Below are positions 17,550-26,070 of a DNA stretch of 64,000 bases, one piece after another (the first letter of the stretch is position 1; each line of letters starts with the position of its first letter). The notes below the pieces were generated by a model. It ran no database searches, was not told the origin of the DNA, and saw only the letters and a list, made by a program, of their open reading frames with translations. A program made the translations under genes and the position numbers. Origin of the DNA: Gp1-AA145 sp963757135 (lineage in GTDB: Bacteria > Acidobacteriota > Terriglobia > Terriglobales > Acidobacteriaceae); NCBI GenBank assembly GCA_963757135.1, contig CAVWQE010000002.1, positions 62,001 to 126,000 of the forward strand, in the 5' to 3' direction.

Positions 17550-18586
17550 TGGCCACCACGCCAGTTGCACCAAAGACGAACCGCCTGGGATTGGCGGTGT
17601 TGGATTATCGCGGCGGCAAGACCACGCTGTGCGCAGGTTGCGGACACAACGCGATTTCGGAACGAATCATTGACGCACTTTATGAGATGGGAGTGCAGCC
17701 GGAGCGGGTCGCAAAACTCAGTGGCATCGGATGCTCGTCGAAGAGTCCGGCGTATTTTTTGTCACGCGCGCACAGCTTCAATTCTGTCCACGGACGCATG
17801 CCGTCGGTGGCAACCGGAGCTGTGCTGGCGAATCGGGGACTGATGGCGCTCGGCGTCAGCGGAGACGGCGACACTGCTTCGATCGGCATCGGCCAATTTG
17901 TGCACCTGATGCGCCGCAATCTGCCGATTATCTACATTATCGAAGACAACGGCGTGTACGGGCTGACCAAAGGCCAATTCTCCGCGACCGCTGATCTGGG
18001 ATCGAAGTTGAAAACCGGCGTAGTCAACGAGCTTCCGCCGATTGACACTTGTGAGCTGGCGATTTCTCTCGGCGCAACGTTCGTTGGACGGTCGTTCTCC
18101 GGCGACAAGCGTCAGTTGCACGCCATGCTGAAAGCAGCCATCGCTCACAAGGGAACGGTGTTGCTCGATGTGATCTCGCCGTGCGTAACCTTCAATGATC
18201 ACGAAGGTTCGACGAAGTCCTATAAATACGCGAAGGACCATGACGAGCCGCTGCAGGAGATCAATTTCGTTCCGGTATTCGAGGAGATCTCGGCCGATTA
18301 CGATCCGGGCACGACTATGGAAGTCGAGATGCACGACGGCTCGCGGCTGCTGCTGCGCAAACTGGAAGAGGACTACGATCCGACTGACAAAATCCGCGCT
18401 ATCACCCGCTTAAACCAGGCAAAGGAAAAGGACGAGATGCTGACTGGAGTTCTCTACGTGAACACCAAAGCGCCGACGTTCATCGACATGTTGAACATCA
18501 CAGATGACGCGCTCGCAACCTTGCCGGCGTCAGTTACGCGCCCCGGACCCGAAGTCCTTGATCAGGTGATGGAGGAGCTGCGCTAG
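17549..18586 (+). CDS. korB: 2-oxoacid:ferredoxin oxidoreductase, beta subunit (KorB type)
   Basis: The beta subunit carries the TPP diphosphate site and an iron-sulfur cluster. CAGCGHNAISE near the N-terminus supplies cluster cysteines, together with GIGCSSKSPAY. The TPP/Mg motif reads GVSGDGDTASIGIGQ, followed by IEDNGVYGLTKGQFSAT. At 345 residues it is the usual size, and its C-terminal part (residues ~250-345) is typical of KorB. It starts at the ATG that overlaps the korA stop. No ferredoxin gene is adjacent. Confidence 0.94.
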   Translation: MATTPVAPKTNRLGLAVLDYRGGKTTLCAGCGHNAISERIIDALYEMGVQPERVAKLSGIGCSSKSPAYFLSRAHSFNSVHGRMPSVATGAVLANRGLMALGVSGDGDTASIGIGQFVHLMRRNLPIIYIIEDNGVYGLTKGQFSATADLGSKLKTGVVNELPPIDTCELAISLGATFVGRSFSGDKRQLHAMLKAAIAHKGTVLLDVISPCVTFNDHEGSTKSYKYAKDHDEPLQEINFVPVFEEISADYDPGTTMEVEMHDGSRLLLRKLEEDYDPTDKIRAITRLNQAKEKDEMLTGVLYVNTKAPTFIDMLNITDDALATLPASVTRPGPEVLDQVMEELR

Positions 18587-18616
18587 ATTCCCGGCGGAAG
18601 CCGTCGAACAAATCGC

Positions 18617-20557
18617 CTAAGGCGTGGGGTTGCGGGCGAAGCCAGCGCGGGCGAAATATCCCTTCCGGGCATAAACCCTCAGTTTCCGTCCCGATTTTTG
18701 CGCAGTGATATTGATGGCACGATACTGGTCGTCATGTTTCAACAGCGCCGGCTTGTATAAGAGTGCATACCTTCCGCGGATGAATTCCTGCAAATCGGAA
18801 AGGCTTTTGTCCAGATTGTTGATCGAACCGGGGACAAAACTGGTCCCGCCGGTGCGTTCAGCCAAATTCTTTAATGCGCGGTCACCGAGAATGGCGCTGT
18901 CGAGAAAAGCGGTGGAAAGATAGCGAACGTCATTGGTGCTGACGGTGTAGATCGTCACGTCCTTGTGCTCGGACGACTCGATGGCGTGCTTGAGCGTGTT
19001 GCGGCTGGAGTTGTCGCGGCCATCGCTGATGACCACCAGGACTTTAGCGACCGGTTGGGATTCGGTTGTTTCTGAGAGCTTGTTCGCGGCGAACTCGACT
19101 GCGTCCCACAAGGCGGTGCCGCCGGCAGGAGCCAGGCTGCGAATTCCGTCTGTGATCTGTGCGGTGTCTGAGGTGAAGTCCTGCACCAGGAGCACGGAGT
19201 TGGACGCGCCCACGACGAATGCGGTGTCATCCTTTTTAGTTAAGACCTTCTGCACGAAATCGCTGGCGGCGGATTGTTCGAACGAAAACCGGCCTTTTAC
19301 CGATTCGCTGGTATCGACAATCAGACCCAAGCGCAGCGGCAGCTCGGATTCAGTGCGAAATGCAACTACTGAAACCGGGGGTTTTCCTGCGTCGCGCACA
19401 GTGACCTCTGACTGCATTAGATCGCGAATGGGCTTGCCATGGTCAGTGGCAACAAACAGGACAGATACTTCGTCCACGTTGCTGTGCAAGGTCCAGCCGC
19501 GTTCTGCGGGCCTGGGCGTACCAAGCGCCTCTGAGGGCGGCGTGGCGGCAGCGTCGCAGCTTTCACACATGGCCTCGGCTTCGGTGACCTGCTGCTGTTC
19601 TTTTTCGTCCTGAGTCGCTTGCAGGGCGATTTGCGCTTTGAAAGCTGCTTCAGCAGGGTTGGTGTCGTCGGCTGACGCTGGTTTGACGGAAGCAGAAGCC
19701 GTAGTGTCAGGCTTGTTCTCGGTTTTCAACTGTTGCAGCAGATCACGCGCTCTAGCGGCGGCATCAGATTTTGGATCTTCGCGGATCAACTTGTTCAGTT
19801 CCGCGGCGGCATGTTCAGGATCATTTTGATGGTCCCAGGCGGCAGCTGCGTAAAAGTGAACGATGGAGTGCCCCGGCTCCTTGGTATCGTGAGCTTTGTC
19901 GGCAGTTCCGGCACTGGCGGCATAATCCCTATTCATCAGCTGCGCATAAGCCAGCAACGTAAGGACTTGCAGATCAAGAGGCGCAATGGACGAAGCCTTT
20001 TGGGCCGCGACTTGGGCGGCGGAATAATGGTGAAGAGCGGTTTCGGCGTAAGCAAGGTTCAAAAAGGCGAGCGGCAGGTGGGGATCGAGAACCGCAGCTT
20101 TGGCAAATTGTTCACGGGCTTCATCGTTCCGATCCAGTCCGAGATAGGAGGATCCCAGGGCGTTGTGTGCAGCCACGTAATCGGGATAAGTAGCTAAGGC
20201 CTTCGCCAGATGCTCGATGGCAGCCTGATAATCTTTGCGGCTGTAAAACTGATAACCCTTTTCGAACTCTTTTTTGGCACCTTTTGGAGCTTTCAGGTCC
20301 AATTGGGAGACCATCAATGCCGGGTTTTGCAGTGGGCTGGTTTGATGGTCGGGATCGGTGAACATCATTCGGGAATTAAGCTGAGTCAAGCCAGACGCGG
20401 AGATGTCAAAGGGCGAAGTGCCGCTTCGATGACTGGAAAACGGGTCATTAGTGGGGCCGCTAAGTCCGGGGCCGCCGAGCGACTGCGCTGCGCCGACCGG
20501 CACGAGCAAAGCAAGCAACGCGAAAACGGTTGCCCTTAACCGAGCGTTATAGCTCAT
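18617..20557 (-). CDS. Secreted TPR protein with VWFA-related (acidobacterial) domain
   Basis: A signal peptide begins at MSYNARLRATVFALLALL and ends near GAAQS. Four or so TPR units follow (FEKGYQFYSRKDYQAAIEHL, then DYVAAHNALGSSYLGLDRND), roughly residues 95-250. A Lys/Glu linker leads to a von Willebrand A domain with the MIDAS motif VDTSES in LGLIVDTSESVKGRF. This architecture matches the acidobacterial VWFA-related family; function is unknown, but protein-protein contact in the periplasm is likely. Start 20557 is chosen for the signal peptide. An ATG at 20638 would put 27 non-signal residues in front. Confidence 0.88.
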   Translation of the reverse strand: MSYNARLRATVFALLALLVPVGAAQSLGGPGLSGPTNDPFSSHRSGTSPFDISASGLTQLNSRMMFTDPDHQTSPLQNPALMVSQLDLKAPKGAKKEFEKGYQFYSRKDYQAAIEHLAKALATYPDYVAAHNALGSSYLGLDRNDEAREQFAKAAVLDPHLPLAFLNLAYAETALHHYSAAQVAAQKASSIAPLDLQVLTLLAYAQLMNRDYAASAGTADKAHDTKEPGHSIVHFYAAAAWDHQNDPEHAAAELNKLIREDPKSDAAARARDLLQQLKTENKPDTTASASVKPASADDTNPAEAAFKAQIALQATQDEKEQQQVTEAEAMCESCDAAATPPSEALGTPRPAERGWTLHSNVDEVSVLFVATDHGKPIRDLMQSEVTVRDAGKPPVSVVAFRTESELPLRLGLIVDTSESVKGRFSFEQSAASDFVQKVLTKKDDTAFVVGASNSVLLVQDFTSDTAQITDGIRSLAPAGGTALWDAVEFAANKLSETTESQPVAKVLVVISDGRDNSSRNTLKHAIESSEHKDVTIYTVSTNDVRYLSTAFLDSAILGDRALKNLAERTGGTSFVPGSINNLDKSLSDLQEFIRGRYALLYKPALLKHDDQYRAINITAQKSGRKLRVYARKGYFARAGFARNPTP

Positions 20558-20717
20558 ATAGCTGGCTCCGGGACACAGCGTCGCGGGGTGGCGAGGCAGG
20601 TCGCAACAAGTATATTCCTGCCAGGAAAGCGCCATCAACCGTTCTTCGAGGTTACTCAGACCCCTTCACGCGCAAGCATTTTACTGGCATTATGCTTATG
20701 CACACTAGAAGTGCGCC

Positions 20718-22385
20718 ATGGCTGCTCAAACTATTATCGGGCCTATTTCCGGGATTGGTTCAGGCGTCTTTCCCAGCCTGATTTTTGTCCATGGAAATGA
20801 ACAGCGCACCCTGTATCTCGACCACAGCCCCTTCAGCATCGGCCGGAAAGTCGAAAAGGACCTGGCGATACCCGATCCCCGGGTTTCCCGCGACCATGCG
20901 CTGATCGTTTCTGAGAGCGGCAAATTCTATGTTGAGGACCAGGGCAGCAAGCATGGAACGTTCGTCAACGGCGAGAGAGTGCAGCAACGCAAGGTGCTGG
21001 AGCGCAACGATCGTCTGGAGTTCGGTGCACGCGATACCATTTACGCCGTCTTCCACCCCCAGCACGTCACGACGAATACGGCGCGCGATTTTCTCAGCCA
21101 GATTTCCGGCATACAGATTTCGAATGAAGTCACCGATCTCGAGAAGCTGACCATTTTCCTCGAGGCCGCACGCAAGCTGAACACCACCGGCGTTCTGGAT
21201 GAGATTCTGCTTACGCTGCTTGATGTCACCCTGAAGCTGACCGGAGGCGAGCGCGGTTACGTGTTTCTCAGGACAGCTGAGGGTAAGCTTCGTCTGGCTG
21301 CGGGACGGAATTCCAAAGGCGAACTCCTGCTCGACGATACGACGATCTCGCATTCCATTCTGGAAGATGCGATGCGGGCCAATTCGGAGTTCCTGCTCAG
21401 CGATACCAGCCGTTCAATCGATCTTTCAGGGCGGCAAAGCATCGTGGCGTACGACTTGCGCACTGTGATTTGCATTCCTCTGCGCAGACTTCAAGTGCAG
21501 ACGCGCGGGCGCGGCGGCGAGACTGCTCCGACGGGCGAAGCGCTGGGCGCGCTGTACGTCGATTCCCGTTTCGCGTCCCGTGATATCTCGAAAGTCAGCG
21601 GAGATATTCTTCATGTTGTCGCCACCGAAGCGGCTTCGCTAATCGAGAATGCACGGCTGGTGCAGGCGGAAGAAGAATCGCGCCGCTATCAGCAGGAGCT
21701 TTCGATTGCCGCGTCCATTCAGCACGGTCTCATGGCGGTCACGATTCCCGACGTCCCTTTCGCGCAATTGGCGGGCAAAAATCTCTCTTGCAAGGAAATT
21801 GGCGGCGACTTTTTTGACGCGGTGAATACGGAAGACGGGCTTGCCGTGGTTCTGGCGGATGTCGCGGGCAAAGGAGTTTCAGCCGCGTTGCTAGCATCCA
21901 CTTTGCAAGGGATGATTTATTCGCAACTGGTCGCGCACACGCCCCTCACTGATATTGTCGGTTCGGCCAATCGCTTTCTTACCAGCAAGCATATTGGGGA
22001 AAAGTACGCGACCGTGATCATCGCGCGTTTGCGGCGCGACGGCGAACTCGAATACGTGAATTGCGGACATGTTCCCCCGCTGCTGGTATGCGGAGGAGAA
22101 GTGATTCGTCCTTCGCATGGCAATCTTCCGGTTGGGCTTCTGCCCGACGTTACATACGAGAGCGATCGTTATAGCCTGCACGCGGGGGATCGCCTGGTGC
22201 TGGTCACGGATGGCGTAACGGAAGCCGAAAATGCTGAAGGCGAGTTTTTCGATAACGAGCGCCTGGAAGTCGCCGCCAAACTGGGAACGATGAAAGATAT
22301 TTTCGCTGCCGTTTCTGAATTCTGCGCTGGTACGCCGCTGAGCGACGACTGCACGGTCGTCGAAATGACTTACTCCGGTGGGTAA
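20718..22385 (+). CDS. FHA-GAF-SpoIIE (PP2C) signalling phosphatase
   Basis: Three modules in 555 residues. The FHA domain (IGRKVEKDLAIPDPRVSRDH, then GSKHGTFVNGE, residues ~45-100) binds phosphothreonine. A GAF domain (residues ~140-310) follows, then a short coiled coil (LVQAEEESRRYQQELSIAAS). The C-terminus is a SpoIIE/RsbU-type PP2C phosphatase with the metal-binding Asp residues in CKEIGGDFFDAV, LADVAGKGVSAALLAS and LVTDGVTEAEN. Such proteins dephosphorylate anti-anti-sigma factors. No partner switch genes are nearby. It is divergent from the VWA/TPR gene. Confidence 0.92.
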   Translation: MAAQTIIGPISGIGSGVFPSLIFVHGNEQRTLYLDHSPFSIGRKVEKDLAIPDPRVSRDHALIVSESGKFYVEDQGSKHGTFVNGERVQQRKVLERNDRLEFGARDTIYAVFHPQHVTTNTARDFLSQISGIQISNEVTDLEKLTIFLEAARKLNTTGVLDEILLTLLDVTLKLTGGERGYVFLRTAEGKLRLAAGRNSKGELLLDDTTISHSILEDAMRANSEFLLSDTSRSIDLSGRQSIVAYDLRTVICIPLRRLQVQTRGRGGETAPTGEALGALYVDSRFASRDISKVSGDILHVVATEAASLIENARLVQAEEESRRYQQELSIAASIQHGLMAVTIPDVPFAQLAGKNLSCKEIGGDFFDAVNTEDGLAVVLADVAGKGVSAALLASTLQGMIYSQLVAHTPLTDIVGSANRFLTSKHIGEKYATVIIARLRRDGELEYVNCGHVPPLLVCGGEVIRPSHGNLPVGLLPDVTYESDRYSLHAGDRLVLVTDGVTEAENAEGEFFDNERLEVAAKLGTMKDIFAAVSEFCAGTPLSDDCTVVEMTYSGG

Positions 22386-22429
22386 CACATCTTTCTCAGT
22401 ACAACTTTTGAATATCGCGGGGCCCGCTG

Positions 22430-23890
22430 ATGCATCGTTGCCTGATGGTATTTGCTGTTTTGATGTTTGCGCGTTCGGTTTCCGCGCAGGCGAAATCTCC
22501 CGTCCCTGTCGATCCTCAAGCGACTAAAAATGACATTGAGCGAATCGTTGGACGAGCCATGATTGGCGGAGGCGCGTCACGTTTGCTTGAGACTCTCACC
22601 GACACGATTGGTGGACGAATTACCGGCAGTCCGGAATCGCGTGCGACCGCTGAACTGATTCTGAAGACGCTGAAAGAGGCCGGATTCGACAACGCGCATT
22701 TTGAGAATTATCAATTCAGCCCAACCTGGCAGAAGGGGAAGACCACGGGTGAGGTTATCAGCCCGCTGCATCGCGCGTTATATGTTGGAACGTACGGCTG
22801 GGTGCCGGGGACGCCTGGGCCGATCGAAGCGCGGGTCGCAGAGCTGGGCGCAGCGGCGGACGGCCAATCACCGATTTCCCAGAATGTCCGCGGGGCAGCG
22901 GTCCTGGTGGATTTAAAGAGTAACGCGCTCTCGACCAGCTATGTTGGAATTCGGGCGGCTATCGCCAAGCAACTGGCGGACGCTGGTGCAACGGCGATGA
23001 TGCTTATCTCCGATAAGCCCGACCGCATGTTGTACACATCGGCTTTTCTGTTCTATCCGCAGGGGCCGTTGCCGGTACTCTCCATCGCAGCTGAGGATGC
23101 GGCGCTGCTGCGCAGACTGATGACGCATGGAGAAGTAAAAATAAAACTTAACGTGCAGAATTCTTTCGGTGATCATCCGGGTGAGGAGCGCAACGTAGTT
23201 GCCGATCTTGCGGGCGATGATCCGAATTCTTTCGTGCTGCTGACGGCGCATTTTGATGCATGGGATCCAGCGCAAGGGGCGAACGACAATGGTTGCGGCG
23301 TGGCTGCCGTGCTCGAAGCCGCCCGCATTCTTAAGTCCCTGAACATTCGGCCGCGCCATACCATCAGGTTCGTATTTTTCTCCGGCGAGGAGCAGTCAGA
23401 CCTGGGGTCCAAGGCGTATGTCGAACAGCATAAGGCCGAACTCGACCGCACATGGGCGGTTATCAATACCGACTCTGGGGCGCAGGCTCCGCTGGGGCTT
23501 CAGCTCTATGGCCGCAAGGACCTCGAGCCCGCAGCTCAAAAATTGTTGGAGCCGCTTAGTCCGGTTGGAGCGACTCGGACGTCCCTGGACGCAACCTTCG
23601 AATCGGATGAAGAGTCATTCATGGTTGTCGGCGTGCCCGTCTTCTCTTTGCTGGTGGAGGAGGGGGACTACAATTTTCGCCACCACACGATTATCGACAC
23701 CTTCGAGCACATTGATCCGCGAATGCTCGGACTGCAGACGGCTGTGATGACGGTTCTGGGGTACGAACTGGCGCAGAGCGATCAGGCGCCTGGGCGCCGA
23801 CTGTCTTCGGTGGAGGTGCACGATCTGCTAAAACGTAACCATCTTGAAGAGCTGTACGAGATTGATTATCCCGGAACCAAGCCGTACTGA
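22430..23890 (+). CDS. Secreted M28-family metallopeptidase (PGCP-like)
   Basis: A signal peptide (CLMVFAVLMFARSVSAQA) precedes a protease-associated insert and an M28 zinc peptidase domain. Metal ligands are visible in LLTAHFDAWDPAQGANDNGC (His and Asp), FFSGEEQSDLGS (catalytic Glu-Glu) and INTDSGAQAP (Asp), with a later His in FRHHTIIDTFEHID. The layout matches plasma glutamate carboxypeptidase-like exopeptidases of 450-490 residues. It probably degrades peptides in the periplasm. It is separated by 44 bp from the upstream phosphatase gene. Its last bases are duplicated at 24451-24475. Confidence 0.9.
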   Translation: MHRCLMVFAVLMFARSVSAQAKSPVPVDPQATKNDIERIVGRAMIGGGASRLLETLTDTIGGRITGSPESRATAELILKTLKEAGFDNAHFENYQFSPTWQKGKTTGEVISPLHRALYVGTYGWVPGTPGPIEARVAELGAAADGQSPISQNVRGAAVLVDLKSNALSTSYVGIRAAIAKQLADAGATAMMLISDKPDRMLYTSAFLFYPQGPLPVLSIAAEDAALLRRLMTHGEVKIKLNVQNSFGDHPGEERNVVADLAGDDPNSFVLLTAHFDAWDPAQGANDNGCGVAAVLEAARILKSLNIRPRHTIRFVFFSGEEQSDLGSKAYVEQHKAELDRTWAVINTDSGAQAPLGLQLYGRKDLEPAAQKLLEPLSPVGATRTSLDATFESDEESFMVVGVPVFSLLVEEGDYNFRHHTIIDTFEHIDPRMLGLQTAVMTVLGYELAQSDQAPGRRLSSVEVHDLLKRNHLEELYEIDYPGTKPY

Positions 23891-24475
23891 GTTGCGTCTG
23901 GCTGGTCTAGCAACGTGGTAACTGGAGGAAGCATGTTGGCAAACCTGGGTATTGCCATAATGGTGTTGGCAATGGTTAATGCTGTCGAAGCTCAGAATTC
24001 CGGCAATCCAGTCACCGTGCGGCACTTCGTGGCGCCGCAGTATCCCGCTGCAGCTTGGCTTGGCCGTGTCGAAGGAGAGGTTACAGCGGAATTGACAATC
24101 GCTCCGAATGGGCATGTGCGATCAGTCGAAGTGGCGCCACAGTACCCACTTCTTCGTCATCCAGTCGAGGTCGCGCTGAAGCAGTGGACCTTTCAGCCGC
24201 TATCGGGGGTTACGAGAATTAGCGTCTTGACTCGATTCGGGCTTGATGCGGACTGCCCACAAACGAACACTCCACCGCCGACTAACTACTGCGTCTACAC
24301 AACAGTAACAGCGGACCTTCCGCGTGTTCTGGAGATTAGGACGTGCATGCCCATAGTCGTCGTGAATTCAAGTGGCCGTTAGATGGCAAACCCCGAAGCT
24401 ATCAAAAAGCGTGATGAAGTAGTGCACTAATCTCAGGCTTGAACTACTTTGGAACCAAGCCTTACTGAGGTGCGT
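23873..24475. repeat. 25-bp direct repeats bracketing the small TonB gene
   Basis: GGAACCAAGCCGTACTGAG plus TTGCGT at 23873-23897 (the M28 gene's final codons and stop) recurs at 24451-24475 with two mismatches. The ~550 bp between them contains the whole TonB-like gene. This suggests the gene arrived by insertion or by a duplication that copied the 3' end of the peptidase gene. Confidence 0.6.
23933..24382 (+). CDS. Small TonB C-terminal domain protein
   Basis: A 149-residue exported protein: a signal peptide (LANLGIAIMVLAMVNAVEAQ) followed by a TonB C-terminal fold (FVAPQYPAAAWLGRVEGEV, then TIAPNGHVRSVEV and ALKQWTFQPL). It lacks the long Pro-rich spacer and an N-terminal anchor that stays in the membrane, so it may be a periplasmic TonB-like protein rather than a true energy transducer. 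GGAGGAA about 4 bases before ATG 23933 decides the start over a GTG at 23915. Confidence 0.75.
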   Translation: MLANLGIAIMVLAMVNAVEAQNSGNPVTVRHFVAPQYPAAAWLGRVEGEVTAELTIAPNGHVRSVEVAPQYPLLRHPVEVALKQWTFQPLSGVTRISVLTRFGLDADCPQTNTPPPTNYCVYTTVTADLPRVLEIRTCMPIVVVNSSGR

Positions 24476-24485
24476 ATTTCGAAAT

Positions 24486-26051
24486 ATGGCGACGACTGTC
24501 CTGGAGAAGCCGGCACAACATGAATCCCTGGTCGCGTCCGGCATGGCGTTTGTTTGGGTTATTGCCGTAGCCAAACTGCTTTTTCATATTTACTTCAACA
24601 ATCGTTACGGATATTTCCGCGACGAGTTCGACTACATTGCCTGTGCCCGGCATCTGGCGTGGGGATATGTTGATCAGCCGCCCCTGATTCCGTTTCTGGC
24701 GCGAATCAGCGGAGAGGTGCTGGGCTATTCGCTGCGTGCGATTCGCTTTGTGCCGGCGCTGGCGTCTTCTATTCTGGTTGTTCAGACGGCTTACATAACG
24801 CGCGAACTCGGCGGCAAGCGTTTCGCGATATTGCTGAGCTCGATCTGCATCCTGGTTGCGCCGCAATATCTCTCAAATGGCAGCCTGCTCGGAACAAATT
24901 GTCTTGAACCTAACCTTTGGATGGCATGCGCTTATTTCGTCATCCTGGCCGTCAAGCGCGATGATCCGCGTTACTGGCTTTGGTTCGGAGTGTTCGCAGG
25001 GCTCGGACTGGAAGAAAAGTATTCGATCGCATTGTTTGGTGCGGGTGTTGTGGTGGGGCTTCTTCTGACCGAACACCGGCGGGTGTTTCTTAACAAATGG
25101 ATCTGGATCGGCGGCGCGGCGGCGTTTGCGATTTTCCTCCCCAACGTGATTTGGAACCTTTACTATCACTGGCCGTTTCTGCAATTAATGCACAATATCC
25201 GGGCGGAAAGCCGCGATGTCATCCTTCCCGCCGGCCAGTATTTTCTGCAACAGACGCTTCTGGTCAATCCGTTGACGGCGCCAATCTGGATTGCAGGAGT
25301 GCTAGCACTGTTGTTTTGGTCGCGGCTGAAGCCATATCGAGTTCTGGGTTGGAGTTACATCGTTTGCTACAGCGTGTTTTTTGCGCTGCACGGGAAAAAT
25401 TATTATCTGGCTCCGATTTATCCCATGTTGCTGGCGGCAGGCTCGGTGGTCGCTGATTCCGCGCTGACGCGGCCACGATTGAGCTGGCTCAAGCCTGTGG
25501 TCGTTGTCTTACTGCTCGCGAATGGGTTGTATCTTCTGCCCATCACAGTGCCGGTGCTGTCGCCAGACGGCTTCATAGCGTACATGCAGAAACTGCCATT
25601 CAAGCTGCCGGTCATGGAGCACGCTCATGCCCGCGCGACCTTGCCGCAGTGGTATGCCGACCAATTTGGATGGCAGGAGATCGTGGCCGAAACGGCAGTC
25701 GCGTGGAACCAGCTCTCACCCGAAGAACCGCGCGATTGCGGAATCTTCGCGCAGGATTACGGGCAGGCGGGTGCGATTGACTTCTTCGGCCCGAAGTATG
25801 GATTGCCACCGTCGCTCAGCGGACATCAGACCTGGTTTCTTTGGGGCCCCGGAAAATATTCCGGTAACTGCATGATAGTACTGGACGACAGTCGCGAGAA
25901 TCTAGAACAGCTCTGGACAAGTGTTCAGTTCGTGGGAACGTCTGCCGACAATCCGTACGCTCTCGAAAAACAGATCGATGTTTTCATTTGTCGCGGCTCA
26001 AAGTTCGGGAGCTGGGCAGGATTCTGGCCGAACGTGAAACGGTGGCGATAA
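24486..26051 (+). CDS. GT39/ArnT-like membrane glycosyltransferase
   Basis: A 521-residue membrane protein with about ten helices. The first periplasmic loop carries the Asp pair of the PMT/ArnT superfamily (YFRDEFDYIACARHLAWGY) and is followed by VDQPPLIPFLARISGE. Such enzymes transfer a sugar from a polyprenyl-phosphate carrier to lipid A, proteins or glycans on the periplasmic face. The acceptor is unknown. The C-terminal ~130 residues form a soluble periplasmic domain. No Shine-Dalgarno sequence is evident before ATG 24486. Confidence 0.85.
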   Translation: MATTVLEKPAQHESLVASGMAFVWVIAVAKLLFHIYFNNRYGYFRDEFDYIACARHLAWGYVDQPPLIPFLARISGEVLGYSLRAIRFVPALASSILVVQTAYITRELGGKRFAILLSSICILVAPQYLSNGSLLGTNCLEPNLWMACAYFVILAVKRDDPRYWLWFGVFAGLGLEEKYSIALFGAGVVVGLLLTEHRRVFLNKWIWIGGAAAFAIFLPNVIWNLYYHWPFLQLMHNIRAESRDVILPAGQYFLQQTLLVNPLTAPIWIAGVLALLFWSRLKPYRVLGWSYIVCYSVFFALHGKNYYLAPIYPMLLAAGSVVADSALTRPRLSWLKPVVVVLLLANGLYLLPITVPVLSPDGFIAYMQKLPFKLPVMEHAHARATLPQWYADQFGWQEIVAETAVAWNQLSPEEPRDCGIFAQDYGQAGAIDFFGPKYGLPPSLSGHQTWFLWGPGKYSGNCMIVLDDSRENLEQLWTSVQFVGTSADNPYALEKQIDVFICRGSKFGSWAGFWPNVKRWR

Positions 26052-26070
26052 GCGCAATCGTAGTCTTGTG

